A DNA stretch of 64,000 bases, taken from the NCBI GenBank assembly GCA_021401465.1, contig JADDMT010000044.1, positions 1 to 64,000 of the forward strand. The letters run 5' to 3'. Positions within the stretch are counted from its first letter, which is position 1. Each line of letters opens with the position of its first letter. The notes under the pieces are model-generated. The model saw nothing but the letters and a program-made list of their open reading frames with translations. It made no database searches and was not told the origin of the DNA. Of this stretch, positions 19,906 through 29,402 are shown piece by piece. A program made the position numbers and the translations under genes. Source of the DNA: Teratosphaeria epicoccoides. Lineage: Eukaryota > Ascomycota > Dothideomycetes > Mycosphaerellales > Teratosphaeriaceae.

Positions 19906-22900
19906 ATGGGCAGCAAGGTCGCGCCGTGGCTGCAAGGCCTCGAGGAGACGGAAACATGGGAACTGCCCGCCAACAACGTATCCTCAGCAACACACGACGC
20001 CCACTCTCTGCACCACAGTCAAGGCCGGAAAACGCGACGTGTAGCTTCATCACTCGGCAGTCAGAAGAGTTCATCCCATGGCACCACACACATTCGTCGC
20101 AGCCCGCTCGTGCCTCTGAGCAATTCCAGCGCCAACACACTGCGACGACCACCATCAGACTCGACAAAACTGCCGCGATCGGCGTCACTGTCACGGTCTG
20201 TCGGCGACCACAGCTCAGGGCATTGCGGGACGGTGCAGCAGCGGTCGAAGAGCGCATCGCCAGCCAAGAATGCTGAGACTCTGGAGTGGAAGCGCAGATT
20301 GGTGCAGGGCCGGGTTGGGTACGGCGACCAGACCGAGCTGTTTGCGCCGTCCGGCCTCGAGAATATTTTTGCGCGTTCCAAAGGTCCAGAGAATGAAGCG
20401 CCCAGACACAAGGATCGCATGAGCTGGATGCCAAGGTCTGATGCGCCGATGCCGTCTAGTCCACCGCCTTGGCCCAGTGGTCGACCAGAGAGTCAACAAG
20501 CAGACGCTTCACGACAGGACTCGCTCCAGCAAGTGGCGGAAGAGGTATCGGAGATGGATTTCGATTATAGTGCGGATGTGGACGGCAGCTTCAGAAGCAA
20601 CCCATTTGATCTGAAGAATACGTCTGAGCCGGAAGAGGAGCGCCACCCTGCTTCTCAAGAGAGGCGTGGCGCTCCTGCATCCGAACGGCAACACCAAGCT
20701 GTGGGTGATCGTACCATCAGCGGCCAGACTGAGTTGCAGGAAGATTTCAGCCCGGTCTTCATATCGAAGCATACGTCACAAAACGGCAGGGTCAGCTACG
20801 AACCATTGGACTCGCATGCTGTTCGACAATTCGATACGGTGAAGGTCAATGTGAGACTTCCAAGCCAGGAAGGAAGCTCGCAAGATGGAGACCCTCTCCC
20901 GATGGAGCCTTCCGCCTTCACAGACGGACCAGAAAGTGATTCTGCACCAGCCCACCAAGATTTCTCACTGTCCGAGAATTTGCAGACCGGAACTCCGCCA
21001 GTTGTCACAATCGGTCAGCACATCGAGATACGACGAGGTGGCTATTCAACACAGGGGTCGTTTGGGCGGCGACCCTTGAGCCCGTCGCCAAGCAAGTCAG
21101 AGGATGCCTCGACGGCGCAGGAAGAGAGTGAATATCTCGATCACTCACTACCAGCTGCCCCTTCGCCACCACAATATGACCAGCCAACAACACCATTAAG
21201 GCCCGTGACACCGAATCCACCAAAAACACGGTCATCTGGTAGTCCACTGAAGTTGTTCGCTGCTCACGACACATTTACCAGCAACAAATTGCTTCGGCGA
21301 ATGAGCCAGCTTGACCCAGAAAGCTTCGATGGAGAAGGTGGCAGGGCGGCTTCATTGCGAGCAACCAAGGCTGCAGCAGACGAAAGTGACATGTCGCACG
21401 CCTCGGGCAAAAATTCTTTCGGTAGCGGCGAGCTTAACGACTATCCCTTCCGCGCCGAGATCACTATCACCGGTGCTTCCGACGAGGAAGACTTTGGCAG
21501 TGATCGCACTCCGGGCTTCGATGTACCTGTTCCAGGAAGCAAGGTTCCGATGGAATTTCGCTCAGAGTCATCGCCAGGGGCGAGAAAGGCGGTCCGGACG
21601 AAACGTAAACGATCGACGCAAAGTGCTGCTAGATCGTCCAACAATTCGACTGTAGACACGCTGTCTAAGGTTAAGACCCATTTGCAGCCAACCGTAGAGG
21701 ATGCCACGGACCTTGATGCCGCTCATGCACAGGTCGAACAGGTAAAGAGCCACGATGGCAGCAAGCGACCGCCAACCTCGCCGTTCAAGAACCCGACTCC
21801 CAAGCGCAGGCGCACCTTGCATGCCTCAGAGCTGGAGGATGCCGCGGCAGGAGCGGACGTGTCTTACCACGAACAGCTGCAGCGCGCCATTGGCGATCGC
21901 AAGCGAAGAGAATCCCGTCAAGGCGAGAAGCAGAACGTTGCATGTGCGGAAGTTCTTGCGAGCCGCAAGCGTCTGCGTCCGCGCAATCCGACACCCGGCC
22001 AACAGCGCCGACAAGAGATTGAGGACGGACTCAGAGAGGCTGCCGAAGAATTCGCTGCGCAGGAGCCTGAGAAACTCGAAGCAGTGATAGAGCACATCGA
22101 GCACTCGATCGCTGGCTCTGATGAAATGTCAACATTGCAGATGCAGGCCGAGGCCATGGCAGCAGAGGTCGCGAGCTTCACATTGAAAGTTCAGAAGCCT
22201 TCTGCAGATCATGGCAAACGTAAGCCGTCTGTCACTACGCAGGACTTTCTAAACGAGGCTATGATGGTCATGCAGCTTATTCGTGCCAAGGCGCGGCCAC
22301 GGAGCAATCTGAGCAATGTCGAAGAGTCGGAAGCTGAGGGCAATAGCGGGCAGACCGAAGGATCGTTCCTGGAAGCCGACGATCCTTTACGCATTTCGCG
22401 ACCGCCGTCTCGCGAGGGCGGACATAGTGGATGGAGATCTGCTGCACAGTCTCAAACAGATGCTCGCGTAGTTAGTCACCTCCGTAAGTTTCAAGAAGTC
22501 GACGACACCGAGTTCATTGCCGAGTCCATAGCCTCGATTGGCATAGAGGAAGATGACAGCATGAATCATGATGTGGTCGTGGTCGATGAGCATTCGAATA
22601 TTCGTATCACTGGGCCACTATTAGATAACGCGGGAGACGAGCTATCAGACGAGTCACAACCAGCCACTCAGAATTCGCAGACTAGCACCTTGCACACTCA
22701 TGGGACTTCTACTGGTCGCTCTACTGAGACGTGCTCGACACGCCGATCACAAAACCTGGGAACACTCGCGCCAGATGATGTTGGTCATCTGATATCGGAA
22801 GAGATCGGTGGCATGGTCTTCGATAGAGCTCAGCAACGATGGATACGAGTGAAAGGTTTAACTAAGAAGGGGGGGTCGGGCTTCCTGGAGCCGCCCAGTA

Positions 22901-25386
22901 ACATTACCAGCGATGACGATCCATTTCGAGAGATCTCGGATTTGGCGGTCGACGAGCAGGTCGAATTGCGGCGGATCAGTTCCAGCGGAAGAACCGTCAA
23001 GCAGACTCTGCCGTCGTCTTCTTGGGGGCCCAAAGCTAGCGCACAGCAGCCCATCTCAGCCGAAAGCAGGGCGTCGTCCAATGAGACGCTAGTGCCACGA
23101 CTTGCCACAAGAGACAGTAGCCATCTGCAGAGTCGCATCCATCACGTCCACTCCAGCTCGGTACCTTCTGTCCCATCCAGGTACACTGCCTTTGGCTCGA
23201 GCCAGCATAACGACAAGGTCGAGACCAGGGCAACATCATGGAACGACGAGGAGCTGGCAAGGAGATTTGCAGTGGGCAGAGCAAAGCAGCAGCCGTTGGC
23301 ATGTGCCGCCACTCAGGCGACAATAGTCCTGCGTGGCGAGGGAAATACGCTGGTCGGAAAACCTATTGAAGAGGCTACAGAGCTCACCATGCCATCATCA
23401 CCAAAGCATGCCACAGATGCAGACGACTCCGTAGAGTCCATCGAGGTCGACCGCCTGCACGCTCTGCAAGGTGGGCTGCGAGACGATACTGTTCTGGACG
23501 GTGGTGAACCTAGCATTGAAATCATCCGCTCACCGCGTGTGCGCGAAAGCCCCGCCCAGCCTCGAGTTATGCCTCAATCAACACGGTGCGGTCACGCGCC
23601 GCAGATGTCTTTGCGCAAGCAGACCTTGACGAATAAGCTCACGAATGAGAGACATGCGCACAGCGAGCTCTCACTGGTGGCTGCACTGCCGGGTGAGCGT
23701 ATTATGAGCATGTCGCTGAGCGTATCGAGACCCGTAAATAAGCGAGGAGAGGCGCGGGTGACCGAGTTGCTGTCTTCGCCCTCCAAGCCAGACCCGAACG
23801 GAACACTCCTGCTGAGTGACTTGCCTGACTTTACAGTGCACGAAGTTGATGACGAGAGACCCTCTGAACGTGCCCTTGCTGCTAGACTTGCGCATCATGC
23901 AGCGGCCGAGATCGGTGACCGCTACGCACTGGCCGTCAAGGACCTGGTCAAGACGCTCACCGACGTGCAAGCGGACGAGCCATACTGGGAAGATATCAAG
24001 GAACTGAACCTGAAGAATCAAGAGCTTGAGTCCATATATGGTCTTGACGACTTCTGCAACCGCGTCCAACATATGGAGGTCTCCAACAACATTCTGACAC
24101 AATTGCATGGCGCGCCGTTCACACTGCGTCGATTGTCGGCGCGATCGAATCGACTAAGTAGCGTCACGCACTGGGGCCACTTGTTAAACTTGCAGTATGT
24201 CGACATTTCGCGGAATCAGCTTGACAGCCTGCGTGGTCTTACCCAACTGATCCATCTGCGTGAGATCGTCGCAGACGACAACCAGATTGTCAACTTGGAA
24301 GGCGTAATCGAGCTTGATGGGCTGCTGAAGCTCCGCATCAGGCGCAACAAGCTGCAGAGGCTCGACTTTGATGGGAGCCAAATGCTTCGCTTGACAGAAC
24401 TTGATGTTTGCGGGAACGAGATCAGCACTGTCAAGCATCTGGAGCAGCTGCCGGCCCTGGAGACGCTGAGGATGGACGACAACCCGTTGAAAGACGGTCC
24501 AGCACTGCATCAGGGTCTGTCAAGGCTAGAGATTCTGTCCCTGCGAAATTGCGGTCTTTCACGTCTGTACGTGGGCACACTACAGCGTGTCCGTCATTTG
24601 GATGTCGATGACAACTGTCTTCAGACCGTGACTGGCATTGAGAAGTTGACAGGCTTGGTGTGCTTGTCCATGCGCCGACAAAAGCTCGCCAAGGATGCGC
24701 GCATCACTCTGTTCGACCAAGCACTCGACGCCCGGACCCTGCGGCTCTCTGGCAATGCGATCCCCACGCTCGACCTTGAGCGCACCTTTTTGGGTCTGCA
24801 GCATCTCGAGCTGTCGTCGACTGGGCTGCAATCCCTGTCTCAAGACTTCGGCTTGAACATGCCCAATCTGCGGACGCTAAACCTCAGCTTCAACTCCTTG
24901 AAAGATATCCGGCCGTTACTGAACATCCAGAAATTGGAACAACTAAGCATTGCCGGCAACCGAATTGGCCGCCTCCGCAAGACTGTGGCCACTCTGGCGA
25001 AATTGACCACCTTGAAAGTCTTGGACTTACGAGACAACCATGTCACGCAATGCTTCTACGCGCCATCTGTGACCGCGCAAACAAGCATTGTCCATCAGAC
25101 ACCTTCAGGAGAGAACGATGATAAGGACGAGTATATGCATGTGCTCGAGCAAGCCAGACATGTCCTGCCTCGTGGTGACGCCGCAGAGGACCAGCAGCAC
25201 GTAGCAAAACTTGACGAGGAGACGAAGCTGAGGCGGCGGGTGTACGAATTACTGTTGGCGCATAGCTGTGCGTATTTGGAGCATCTGGATGGTTTCGCCT
25301 TCGACAAGACCAGGGCCAATGTCAAAGACCATATCTGGGACAGGCTTGTCGAATTGGGCATTGTACGAAAGTCGCAGAGCTCATAA
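19906..25386 (+). CDS. CDC11: Septation initiation network scaffold, Cdc11/Nud1 type, leucine-rich repeats
   Basis: Cdc11 (fission yeast), Nud1 (budding yeast) and SepM-like proteins anchor the septation/mitotic-exit GTPase-kinase cascade at the spindle pole body. The single-exon 1826-residue product begins with the conserved short motif PWLQGLEETETW and NNVSSATHDAHS, followed by a GLENIF motif near residue 150. It has a long Ser/Thr/Pro-rich central region with many SP/TP sites, consistent with phosphoregulation, and basic stretches such as PFKNPTPKRRR. A leucine-rich-repeat block spans about residues 1365-1700 (LNLKNQELESIYGL, LQYVDISRNQLDSL, LTELDVCGNEIS and similar). The C-terminal cap ends near an EHLDGFAFDKTRANVKDHIW segment typical of the family. 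The overall architecture, an N-terminal motif plus C-terminal LRRs, supports the call over other LRR proteins. Confidence 0.88.
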   Translation: MGSKVAPWLQGLEETETWELPANNVSSATHDAHSLHHSQGRKTRRVASSLGSQKSSSHGTTHIRRSPLVPLSNSSANTLRRPPSDSTKLPRSASLSRSVGDHSSGHCGTVQQRSKSASPAKNAETLEWKRRLVQGRVGYGDQTELFAPSGLENIFARSKGPENEAPRHKDRMSWMPRSDAPMPSSPPPWPSGRPESQQADASRQDSLQQVAEEVSEMDFDYSADVDGSFRSNPFDLKNTSEPEEERHPASQERRGAPASERQHQAVGDRTISGQTELQEDFSPVFISKHTSQNGRVSYEPLDSHAVRQFDTVKVNVRLPSQEGSSQDGDPLPMEPSAFTDGPESDSAPAHQDFSLSENLQTGTPPVVTIGQHIEIRRGGYSTQGSFGRRPLSPSPSKSEDASTAQEESEYLDHSLPAAPSPPQYDQPTTPLRPVTPNPPKTRSSGSPLKLFAAHDTFTSNKLLRRMSQLDPESFDGEGGRAASLRATKAAADESDMSHASGKNSFGSGELNDYPFRAEITITGASDEEDFGSDRTPGFDVPVPGSKVPMEFRSESSPGARKAVRTKRKRSTQSAARSSNNSTVDTLSKVKTHLQPTVEDATDLDAAHAQVEQVKSHDGSKRPPTSPFKNPTPKRRRTLHASELEDAAAGADVSYHEQLQRAIGDRKRRESRQGEKQNVACAEVLASRKRLRPRNPTPGQQRRQEIEDGLREAAEEFAAQEPEKLEAVIEHIEHSIAGSDEMSTLQMQAEAMAAEVASFTLKVQKPSADHGKRKPSVTTQDFLNEAMMVMQLIRAKARPRSNLSNVEESEAEGNSGQTEGSFLEADDPLRISRPPSREGGHSGWRSAAQSQTDARVVSHLRKFQEVDDTEFIAESIASIGIEEDDSMNHDVVVVDEHSNIRITGPLLDNAGDELSDESQPATQNSQTSTLHTHGTSTGRSTETCSTRRSQNLGTLAPDDVGHLISEEIGGMVFDRAQQRWIRVKGLTKKGGSGFLEPPSNITSDDDPFREISDLAVDEQVELRRISSSGRTVKQTLPSSSWGPKASAQQPISAESRASSNETLVPRLATRDSSHLQSRIHHVHSSSVPSVPSRYTAFGSSQHNDKVETRATSWNDEELARRFAVGRAKQQPLACAATQATIVLRGEGNTLVGKPIEEATELTMPSSPKHATDADDSVESIEVDRLHALQGGLRDDTVLDGGEPSIEIIRSPRVRESPAQPRVMPQSTRCGHAPQMSLRKQTLTNKLTNERHAHSELSLVAALPGERIMSMSLSVSRPVNKRGEARVTELLSSPSKPDPNGTLLLSDLPDFTVHEVDDERPSERALAARLAHHAAAEIGDRYALAVKDLVKTLTDVQADEPYWEDIKELNLKNQELESIYGLDDFCNRVQHMEVSNNILTQLHGAPFTLRRLSARSNRLSSVTHWGHLLNLQYVDISRNQLDSLRGLTQLIHLREIVADDNQIVNLEGVIELDGLLKLRIRRNKLQRLDFDGSQMLRLTELDVCGNEISTVKHLEQLPALETLRMDDNPLKDGPALHQGLSRLEILSLRNCGLSRLYVGTLQRVRHLDVDDNCLQTVTGIEKLTGLVCLSMRRQKLAKDARITLFDQALDARTLRLSGNAIPTLDLERTFLGLQHLELSSTGLQSLSQDFGLNMPNLRTLNLSFNSLKDIRPLLNIQKLEQLSIAGNRIGRLRKTVATLAKLTTLKVLDLRDNHVTQCFYAPSVTAQTSIVHQTPSGENDDKDEYMHVLEQARHVLPRGDAAEDQQHVAKLDEETKLRRRVYELLLAHSCAYLEHLDGFAFDKTRANVKDHIWDRLVELGIVRKSQSS

Positions 25387-25883
25387 AATCCACCCAGTCT
25401 AGCGGCATTATGTATAATATTGTGGGACGCGAACATGAGGATATGATTACAAACCACTCACGAATAGTGGGGCGATGGCGAGCAAGATCGGGTCAATGGA
25501 CTTCAAGCCAGTAGCCGCTCCACCTCCCTGCCTGTGGAACTACCGATTTTGTTTCGTGACATTGGCTCCATTACCATCTTGCTCATGAAAAGGTGCCGAT
25601 GCTACTGTTACTGACAGCTTAATCCCCAGCCCCGTGGTCAGCTACAAGGCTGAATGTACGATGCGAGCCAGCGTCCCTGACATCCGAGGATCGGGAGCAT
25701 CGTCCGCTCGATCGTTTATTGCTGCACATCGCTAATTGCAATTGGTAGCATGTTTTCTGGCTACACGCGCGACTACCGTCAAATCATATGTAGATCGTGA
25801 ATCAAACCTGCAGGCGCATGGTGAGGCTCGACAAGTGCTCAGGATCGCGACATGACTATTGAGATCGACGACTGTCCGCGAAG
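25387..25883. other. Spacer; no N-terminal half of the next gene found
   Basis: I searched this stretch for the missing N-terminal core of the isochorismatase-like gene that follows (the usual hydrophobic strand ending in an Asp-containing motif) and found nothing convincing on the plus strand. Confidence 0.4.
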
Positions 25884-26350
25884 ATGAGTGACGCCTTTGT
25901 GTCTTGCGGATGTACCAAGAAGGCTAGTGGCTCTCTGGGTACTTCCAGTGATCCGAACACGCAGATCTACTCGGCGTTTACTGTAGACGATGCTGCTGGT
26001 GACGTGGTCTTGCAGAAGACCAGGTGTTACGCTGGCACTGGCAATGAGCTGGAAGAGATCTTGTGCACTCAGGCGATCGACACTGTCATCCTGTCAGGTA
26101 TCGGGACGTCGGGCGTCATTCTGAGCACGGCATACAGGCTCTTTGAATTTGAAATACAATGTGTCTGGTTCATCAAGCGCGGGAGCGCGATGTATTGACC
26201 TGATCTGTAGGTATGTCAACGACACGATCGAGACGCCATCAGATCAATGACGCCATTCTGGAGGGCATCATCCCGAAGCTGCCTGCGAACGTCATCACGA
26301 TCGAGCAAGCTGTTAATGCTCTCAAAATGAGCGGACCGGCCGTCTATTGA
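25884..26350 (+). pseudogene. Truncated isochorismatase-like (cysteine hydrolase) gene
   Basis: The frame from the ATG at 25884 encodes the second half of an isochorismatase-fold cysteine hydrolase: AGDVVLQKTRCYAGTGNELEEIL, then IDTVILSGIGTSGVILSTAYRLFEFE. In the family the nucleophile is the residue just before the GxxTSG-VLST turn's VLST, usually Cys or Gly in divergent members; here the equivalent tract reads SGIGTSGVILST, with no Cys. A 50-nt GT-AG intron (26161-26210) can connect in frame to a C-terminal exon containing NDAILEGIIPKLPANVIT. Just after the splice, an alternative frame reads YVNDTIET, suggesting a small indel. The product would be only 138 residues against about 200 for the family, and the N-terminal catalytic Asp region is absent. 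It is most likely decayed, though a short expressed form is possible. Confidence 0.55.
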
Positions 26351-26801
26351 GCGCAAAGACAGCCACATTCTGACGAAACGCCGTAATGACAGTAGCCATT
26401 GCTTATGATACGTCGCCGTTATGCGCAGCACCGTCCTCATGATTAATGTCATGTCTCTAGATCATGCCGCATGAAGCAGATGTTCTGGTACACATGGGGC
26501 AACTACAACCTTGTATCGCTCCATGCGGCGGACAGCTGTCTACTCCACATAAAGATCGGTTGCTCCACCATGACGTTAATTTCTCAGGTCGACTGCTGAG
26601 TGGTTTCCCATCACTGCGCCGTTCGAAGCCTGCGGTCAGAAATGCACAGTGTTGTCCGAGCATCTGTCGAGGTTTGTACGGCTGTGAATCTCGAGACGGT
26701 CAGCGTTTGGCTGTCACACGGGCAGACCGCAAGCTGACGTAGTCAATTGTCCATATTTCTGCGCCAGATAAACTGGAGCAACCGGGCCCCTGGAATGCCA
26801 C
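26351..26801. other. Convergent spacer
   Basis: This lies between the isochorismatase relic and the 3' end of the METTL4-type gene. No coding region is supported. Confidence 0.45.
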
Positions 26802-28046
26802 TCATCTCCTCCAACAGCCCTCCCAATTAAACCTGATGCACTCATTGCCCCAGCTCCACCACCCAGCTACCAAGTGACGCGCGAAGATCTCCAAAGCCCG
26901 GTAATTTGACACATTCGGCATCTTCGGCTCGATTAGCGACTTCAAGCAAGGCTTGCGAGAGTGGATATCTGGAACTGCCACAATGACACGCTGAAGTACA
27001 TCATTGCACTCTTGAGAACAGGCAGAATGCGTATCCTGCTTCCTGCCAAGCAAAAACACCTCGTATGGTTTCCTCCACAGCCCGTCGAGCTGCGTGACAG
27101 GCTCACCATGCAATGTAGTCTTAAGCCAGAGCCATTCTTCAGTAAATTTCAGGCCCCAGTGACCGAATATGCCATCATCACCCAAGACCAGCTCACGCAC
27201 GGCAGGTTTGTTGGTGATCCAGATTCCGACCAGACAATTCTTCTCCATGAGCGCGTCTACGCGCGTGCCCAGAAGCAGCCTCTTGAGGTCTTTAAGAGTG
27301 GCAACAATCGGATACGTAGAGCCAGCGGTCTTATGCGTACGTTTGACCGACCTACTGGGCCATGGCGGATCTAGCAGGATGAAGTCGAACTCTGGACGGG
27401 AGCTGTCACGTCCCGCCTGCAGTGTCACGGCTTTGTGGAATATCCCCGAGTTTGCACAGTCATCCAATACCGCGCAAGAGCGAGCTGGCATTCGGTACCT
27501 GGGCCGCTTATCTTCCGTGTCATGTGAGGCTGCGTCGTCACCTGTGTAGAACTTGAAGCGATCCTTGCACATCTCACCTTCGATCATACAGTTCATGTGG
27601 CTCACGGCACACATGACAATGCTGGCGACAGGGCTCTCGAAGATGTCGCTCATTGGAGGAGGAACAGCCGCTGAGGGCGAAAGTGGGCCCGCGTCGATCA
27701 CGTCCGCCTTTCTTTTCCTCGTGCGTGGTGTGTCGATTGTGTAGGGCCTGGGAAGGCACCAGGGGCCGGAGTGATGGCTTCGGACTTGCTCGAGTGCGTT
27801 GCCCAGAAGCCGGCGGTAGGCATCTTGCTTCAGCTGGTCTGCTGGAGTCAGTGCCAGCTGTGCCCGCGCTGCAGGGGCCTTGGGCTCGTTTGAGGCAAAC
27901 GGCGACTGCAGAGGTTCCGAAGTCACGAGGTGTCCATCGAAAGGCTGGTCACTCGTGCCCTGAGCGGCTGCTATCGAGCCTGGCACGTCGAACAGCGTGA
28001 CAATGCCGTCTTCACTTTGCCACAGGATGTGTTGTGGAGACCTCAT
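26802..28046 (-). CDS. MT-A70 family adenine N6-methyltransferase, METTL4 type
   Basis: The 414-residue single-exon protein carries the MT-A70 catalytic motif DPPW (226-229) within FDFILLDPPWPSRSVKR. It is followed by LVGIWITNKPAVRELVL, FTEEWLWLKTTLHGEPV, LWRKPYEVFLLGRK, and the C-terminal SLIEPKMPNVSNYRALEIFARHL and GWWSWGNECIRFNW blocks that distinguish the METTL4 clade from METTL3/IME4 and METTL14. METTL4 enzymes methylate adenine N6 in U2 snRNA (m6Am) and have been reported to act on DNA in some eukaryotes; which applies here is unknown. The N-terminal 140 residues are variable, with a basic RTRKRK cluster that may direct nuclear import. The gene is convergent with the isochorismatase relic. 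Catalytic residues appear intact. Confidence 0.9.
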   Translation of the reverse strand: MRSPQHILWQSEDGIVTLFDVPGSIAAAQGTSDQPFDGHLVTSEPLQSPFASNEPKAPAARAQLALTPADQLKQDAYRRLLGNALEQVRSHHSGPWCLPRPYTIDTPRTRKRKADVIDAGPLSPSAAVPPPMSDIFESPVASIVMCAVSHMNCMIEGEMCKDRFKFYTGDDAASHDTEDKRPRYRMPARSCAVLDDCANSGIFHKAVTLQAGRDSSRPEFDFILLDPPWPSRSVKRTHKTAGSTYPIVATLKDLKRLLLGTRVDALMEKNCLVGIWITNKPAVRELVLGDDGIFGHWGLKFTEEWLWLKTTLHGEPVTQLDGLWRKPYEVFLLGRKQDTHSACSQECNDVLQRVIVAVPDIHSRKPCLKSLIEPKMPNVSNYRALEIFARHLVAGWWSWGNECIRFNWEGCWRR

Positions 28047-28944
28047 TCGAATTCAGTTGTTTGATGTAGAGCGAATTACCCTTCCAGGTTGTGCAGGAAC
28101 CGGTCGAGATCGTGTTCTTAGTTCTATCGAGCACACCACCACAAGGAGCAACACGTCAACCAAGTCTCCCTCACGTACATATTGCGCCTCCTCCAACCTT
28201 CGACACGCATCACTAGCACGACGTCCAGCGTATCAGAAGAGATTGTTTTCATTCTGGATGCTCCCAACGGTAGGGTGCAAGTTTGATCGCGCGATCGCTG
28301 TACTTCGTGCACATGATGAGGCTGTGCGAAATGCTGACTGCGACTTGTCAGGACCATGCGCGGAAGCAGGCTCTGCAGCGGCCAAGGCATGCCTGGAACA
28401 CCAGTGCTTTGCGAGGCATTCCGTCCTCCAAGCCTTGTTGATCGCGCTTGTACCTTTCTCCTATATGAAGGCAGTGCTCACTGTCAGCCGCTCACACCCC
28501 CATGCTAGGAATCCGTATCACGTCCAACATGTGCCAATGGAGCATCCGTACAGCTTTTGCCACACTTCTGGTGACCGCCGATACCGAATTTTGTGTTCAA
28601 AAAATAGCGAAAATGGATGAAGAGACGCAATGACACTGCGTGTTCAGGTCACAAACCCTCAGATTACCACGGTCGTTTCAAATGCTTTCCCCGAAATCGA
28701 GCATCATCTACCCCGAATCTACCGACAACACGTGCGGTACGTACCTGTTGGGTCAGCAAGGCTGAGAGATCTTTTCTGGTCGAATCAAGGTTGCGGAGTT
28801 GGTTTCAGAAGCCCATGGGAGGTCATGCTAATTTCACGTGAACAGTTCCTTGATGGTTCCCAGGGCTGGAAGTCGTCATAGCGACAGTGGGATCACGCGC
28901 GCGAGGTCGATGGTAGTCCCGTAGACCATGGTAACGCCAAATGG
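28047..28944. other. Spacer upstream of the METTL4-type gene
   Basis: This holds the METTL4 promoter. An 83-codon ORF at 28630-28881 (plus; contains VSNAFPEIEHHLPRIYRQHVR) looks somewhat protein-like but has no recognised family and no supporting context. No other coding signal is trusted. Confidence 0.35.
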
Positions 28945-28952
28945 TATATAAA
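28945..28952 (+). promoter_or_regulatory. TATA box followed by pyrimidine-rich initiator region
   Basis: TATATAAA lies about 105 bases before the ATG at 29058. A CT-rich stretch (CAGTCTTCTTCTCTCCC) and an A-rich, CAACATCG/TCAGCAACT leader follow. This is the classical layout of a well-expressed filamentous-fungal promoter. Confidence 0.55.
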
Positions 28953-29057
28953 GCTCCTCAATCCAGTCTTCTTCTCTCCCAAGATAACGCTTCTTTTTGA
29001 CTCACAACATCGCCCTCGGGAGGGTCTTGAAACACAATCTTCAACTCATCAGCAACT

Positions 29058-29402
29058 ATGTTCTCGGCGCTCTCGGCCATCTACCCTCAGAACACATCCC
29101 TTTACACTATCTCGCGCACCTCTAAGTCCAGACGCAGGCGTCACAGCAGCAAGAGGGAACACTACTACGAGGATTTCGACGAGGACTATGACTACTACAG
29201 GCATCGCGCGCGCGATTATAGATACGACCATGGCAGTCGAGACCGAGACAGACGTGATAGGGAGCAGCTGGTCTGTTCCGTCTGCCGCCAGACGTCACCG
29301 GTTGATTACGGGTCTGGCGTCAGGGGTGAAATCAACATTCCTCCGGCGCATCGGGACCGAAGGGCTTCCAGTGCAGGAAGCAGGCGTAGCCCAGGACGAT
29401 GA
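29058..29402 (+). CDS. Candidate small basic/acidic low-complexity protein
   Basis: The 114-residue frame begins MFSALSAIYPQNTSLYTISR. It continues into a strongly basic patch (SKSRRRRHSSKREHYY), an acidic Asp/Glu/Tyr run (EDFDEDYDYY) and RD-type repeats (RDYRYDHGSRDRDRRDREQ). A CSVC pair lies near residue 75. No family is recognised. What favours a real gene is the TATA box, CT-rich region and leader just upstream, and the good ATG context. The C-terminus may continue through an unseen intron, since other frames remain open to about 29607. Composition resembles RD-rich RNA-associated proteins, but that is weak evidence. Confidence 0.42.
   Translation: MFSALSAIYPQNTSLYTISRTSKSRRRRHSSKREHYYEDFDEDYDYYRHRARDYRYDHGSRDRDRRDREQLVCSVCRQTSPVDYGSGVRGEINIPPAHRDRRASSAGSRRSPGR

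Noticed and set aside
28630..28881. 83-codon ORF
   Set aside because: Mildly protein-like, but no recognised motif, promoter or splice context, so it was not called as a gene.
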